This document shows positions 63,440 through 64,000 of a stretch of DNA of 64,000 nucleotides, piece after piece. The number at the start of each line of letters is the position of its first letter. Positions within the stretch are counted from its first letter, which is position 1. Position numbers and translations under genes: made by a program. Origin of the DNA: an uncultured Latescibacterota bacterium (GTDB lineage: Bacteria > Latescibacterota > UBA2968); assembly GCA_951812755.1 (NCBI GenBank), contig OX638329.1:4038522-4102521 (forward strand), given 5' to 3'. Below the pieces are notes generated by a model that saw only the letters and a list, made by a program, of their open reading frames with translations, was not told the origin of the DNA and ran no database searches.

Positions 63440-63492
63440 AAAAAAGCGCCACACGTCGGGTGTCGGGTAACCGACCCATCTCCGTGCGGCGC
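63440..63492 (-). terminator. Structured terminator upstream of rplM
   Basis: On the minus strand GCGCCGCAC pairs with GTGTGGCGC around an inner stem (GTCGG/CCGAC), and TTTTTT follows. It lies between the peptide/RNA unit and rplM. It can act as a final terminator or as an attenuator for rplM. Confidence 0.8.
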
Positions 63493-63526
63493 ATCGTCTG
63501 ACGGAAGTCTCTGCCTCGCGACTATC

Positions 63527-63549
63527 AAAAAATCGCCAATATGGCAGAT
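63527..63549 (-). terminator. Rho-independent terminator of the peptide/RNA unit
   Basis: On the minus strand the stem ATC(T)GCCA / TGGCGAT has one bulged T and a three-base loop, followed by five or six T. It would give a transcript of about 160 bases from the promoter at 63696-63724. Confidence 0.65.
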
Positions 63550-63563
63550 AACAAACCGCTCAA

Positions 63564-63644
63564 TGGCTGTCTTGGATTGCCAGGTGCGCTACCATTCGAG
63601 ATGCTATACCCCGCTCCTGGCAGAGGCGCACCTAACGACAGCCA
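63564..63644 (-). ncRNA. Structured RNA with competing helices downstream of an 11-codon ORF
   Basis: Two nested perfect stems are seen: TGGCTGTC / GACAGCCA (63637-63644 with 63564-63571) and AGGTGCGC / GCGCACCT (63626-63633 with 63582-63589). A third helix, TGCCAGG / CCTGGCA (63616-63622 with 63578-63584), competes with the second because both use the AGG at 63582-63584. Mutually exclusive helices are the hallmark of switches. I could not match it to a known riboswitch, tRNA, tmRNA or ribozyme. Confidence 0.5.
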
Positions 63645-63667
63645 CCTCCACTGGTCATTTCACTCAT
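63632..63667 (-). CDS. 11-codon ORF (MSEMTSGGGCR) with strong SD
   Basis: ATG at 63665-63667 follows AAAGGAGG at 7 bp spacing. The frame ends at TAG 63632-63634, where the second RNA stem begins, and its last codons lie in the first stem. The product is rich in Gly and Ser with a single Cys. It may be a leader peptide whose translation decides the RNA fold, or a small active peptide. Confidence 0.5.
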   Translation of the reverse strand: MSEMTSGGGCR

Positions 63668-63695
63668 TCGACCACCTCCTTTCTTGTGTGGTTCC

Positions 63696-63724
63696 AATAT
63701 AGCGCATGCAAGGGCGAAAGTCAA
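63696..63724 (-). promoter_or_regulatory. Consensus sigma-70 promoter for the peptide/RNA unit
   Basis: On the minus strand TTGACT (63719-63724), a 17-bp spacer, and TATATT (63696-63701). Transcription would begin near 63689. It lies 19 bp past the stop of the YWTD gene, which itself is on the same strand. Confidence 0.7.
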
Positions 63725-63743
63725 CCCATGAAAAGGTGAGATA

Positions 63744-64000
63744 TTAGAAGCAGCATAAGGCAATCCCAGATGGCCGATCCAATCCCACGGTAACGAGATC
63801 TTCAACATCTGAACCATCTGTGTTCGCACATTGAATTTTAGACGTGCCATAGTTGTCATAGTCCCCCCAGTACATCTTCCTTTTGACGACATCCAGAGCA
63901 ATCCCAGATGGCCGATCCAATCCCACGGTAACGAGATCTTCAACATCTGAACCATCTGTGTTCGCACATTGAATTTTAGACACACCAGCCCCCTTATAGT
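63744..64000 (-). CDS. YWTD-type beta-propeller protein (3' end, N-terminus outside window)
   Basis: The frame is open to the right edge, so only the last 85 or so residues are seen. Each unit reads SKIQCANTDGSDVEDLVTVGLDRPSGIAL and then the YWTD-like KMYWGDYDNYGT. YWTD repeats form six-bladed propellers as in LDL-receptor-like proteins. The two units are identical. The protein stops at GIALCCF, in the middle of a blade, so its C-terminus looks truncated. Confidence 0.75.
   Translation of the reverse strand, partial: YKGAGVSKIQCANTDGSDVEDLVTVGLDRPSGIALDVVKRKMYWGDYDNYGTSKIQCANTDGSDVEDLVTVGLDRPSGIALCCF
63760..63981. repeat. Two identical 84-bp blocks with 138-bp period
   Basis: 63760-63843 and 63898-63981 are identical over 84 bp. 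This is a recent tandem duplication of a YWTD blade (46 residues). Confidence 0.95.

Noticed and set aside
63564-63644. tRNA-like sequence (GGGGTATAGC...GGTAGCGCACC) on the minus strand
   Set aside because: A D-arm-like stretch is there, but no acceptor stem, anticodon stem or T-arm fits, and the perfect stems found lead to another fold.
63632-63985. 117-residue minus-strand ORF ending in MSEMTSGGGCR
   Set aside because: Its first part is the YWTD repeat in a wrong frame. Only the last 11 codons have their own SD and promoter.

Overview
The window is a bacterial chromosome segment of medium GC with canonical Shine-Dalgarno sites and ordinary UAG, UAA and UGA stops. No rRNA or tRNA gene was recognised. 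The gene content fits an uncultured FCB-type or Poribacteria/Latescibacteria-like lineage. The pointers are a phytanoyl-CoA dioxygenase beside sugar-isomerase and NanA-like genes, several secreted proteins with dockerin-like calcium repeats of the DFDGDGxVGIPDFLxFV type, several formylglycine-generating-enzyme (FGE)-sulfatase proteins, and YWTD and WD40 propellers. The lineage is an inference from content, not a phylogeny.

Layout. 1-8.3 kb: catabolic and accessory genes (homocysteine methyltransferase end, ADP-ribosylglycohydrolase, NanA-like lyase, methyltransferase, sugar isomerase, GNAT, PhyH). They are followed by a small defence/toxin-antitoxin patch (AbiEii relic, DUF433/DUF5615 pair, TIR effector, putative antitoxin). 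8.3-32.6 kb: mostly housekeeping. A minus-strand block runs mutS, mtaB, rpsA-plsC-cmk-rluB-scpB-scpA-trpS-HNH, then gcvH, accC, accB, efp, a methyltransferase and a TPR protein. A plus-strand block runs chrA, bioB, mnmG, a SirB1-like gene, smpB, a helicase loader that appears to begin at a non-AUG codon, rph, rdgB and a small membrane protein. 32.6-50 kb: an accessory island of secreted and lipoprotein genes (LRR-dockerin, metzincin-WD40-dockerin, MORN, FGE and propeller proteins) mixed with broken and mosaic copies of the same families, a truncated tyrosine recombinase and long direct repeats. 49.7-52.4 kb: a Reg_prop propeller sensor without a signal peptide overlaps a sigma-54 activator that lacks a receiver domain. 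A truncated copy of the sensor and its upstream region lies 10.5 kb to the left. 52.4-60.3 kb: two SDRs, mutY, YkvA, an acyl-CoA synthetase, a YgiT-type zinc-finger protein, aroC, a frameshifted serine hydrolase and an uncharacterised exported protein. 60.4-63.4 kb: rplM-rpsI-rpsB-tsf-frr, with pyrH missing from its common place.

The most unusual item is upstream of rplM, at 63527-63724 on the minus strand. A consensus sigma-70 promoter, a strong SD, an 11-codon ORF (MSEMTSGGGCR), a nested RNA fold with a competing helix and a terminator are packed into about 200 bp. It looks like an undescribed peptide/RNA unit. A second miniature ORF appears to be coupled to the rplM start. Other items worth attention are FGE C-termini that differ from each other only at non-synonymous codons, the propeller-sensor/sigma-54 pair, and the repeat-flanked mosaic island.
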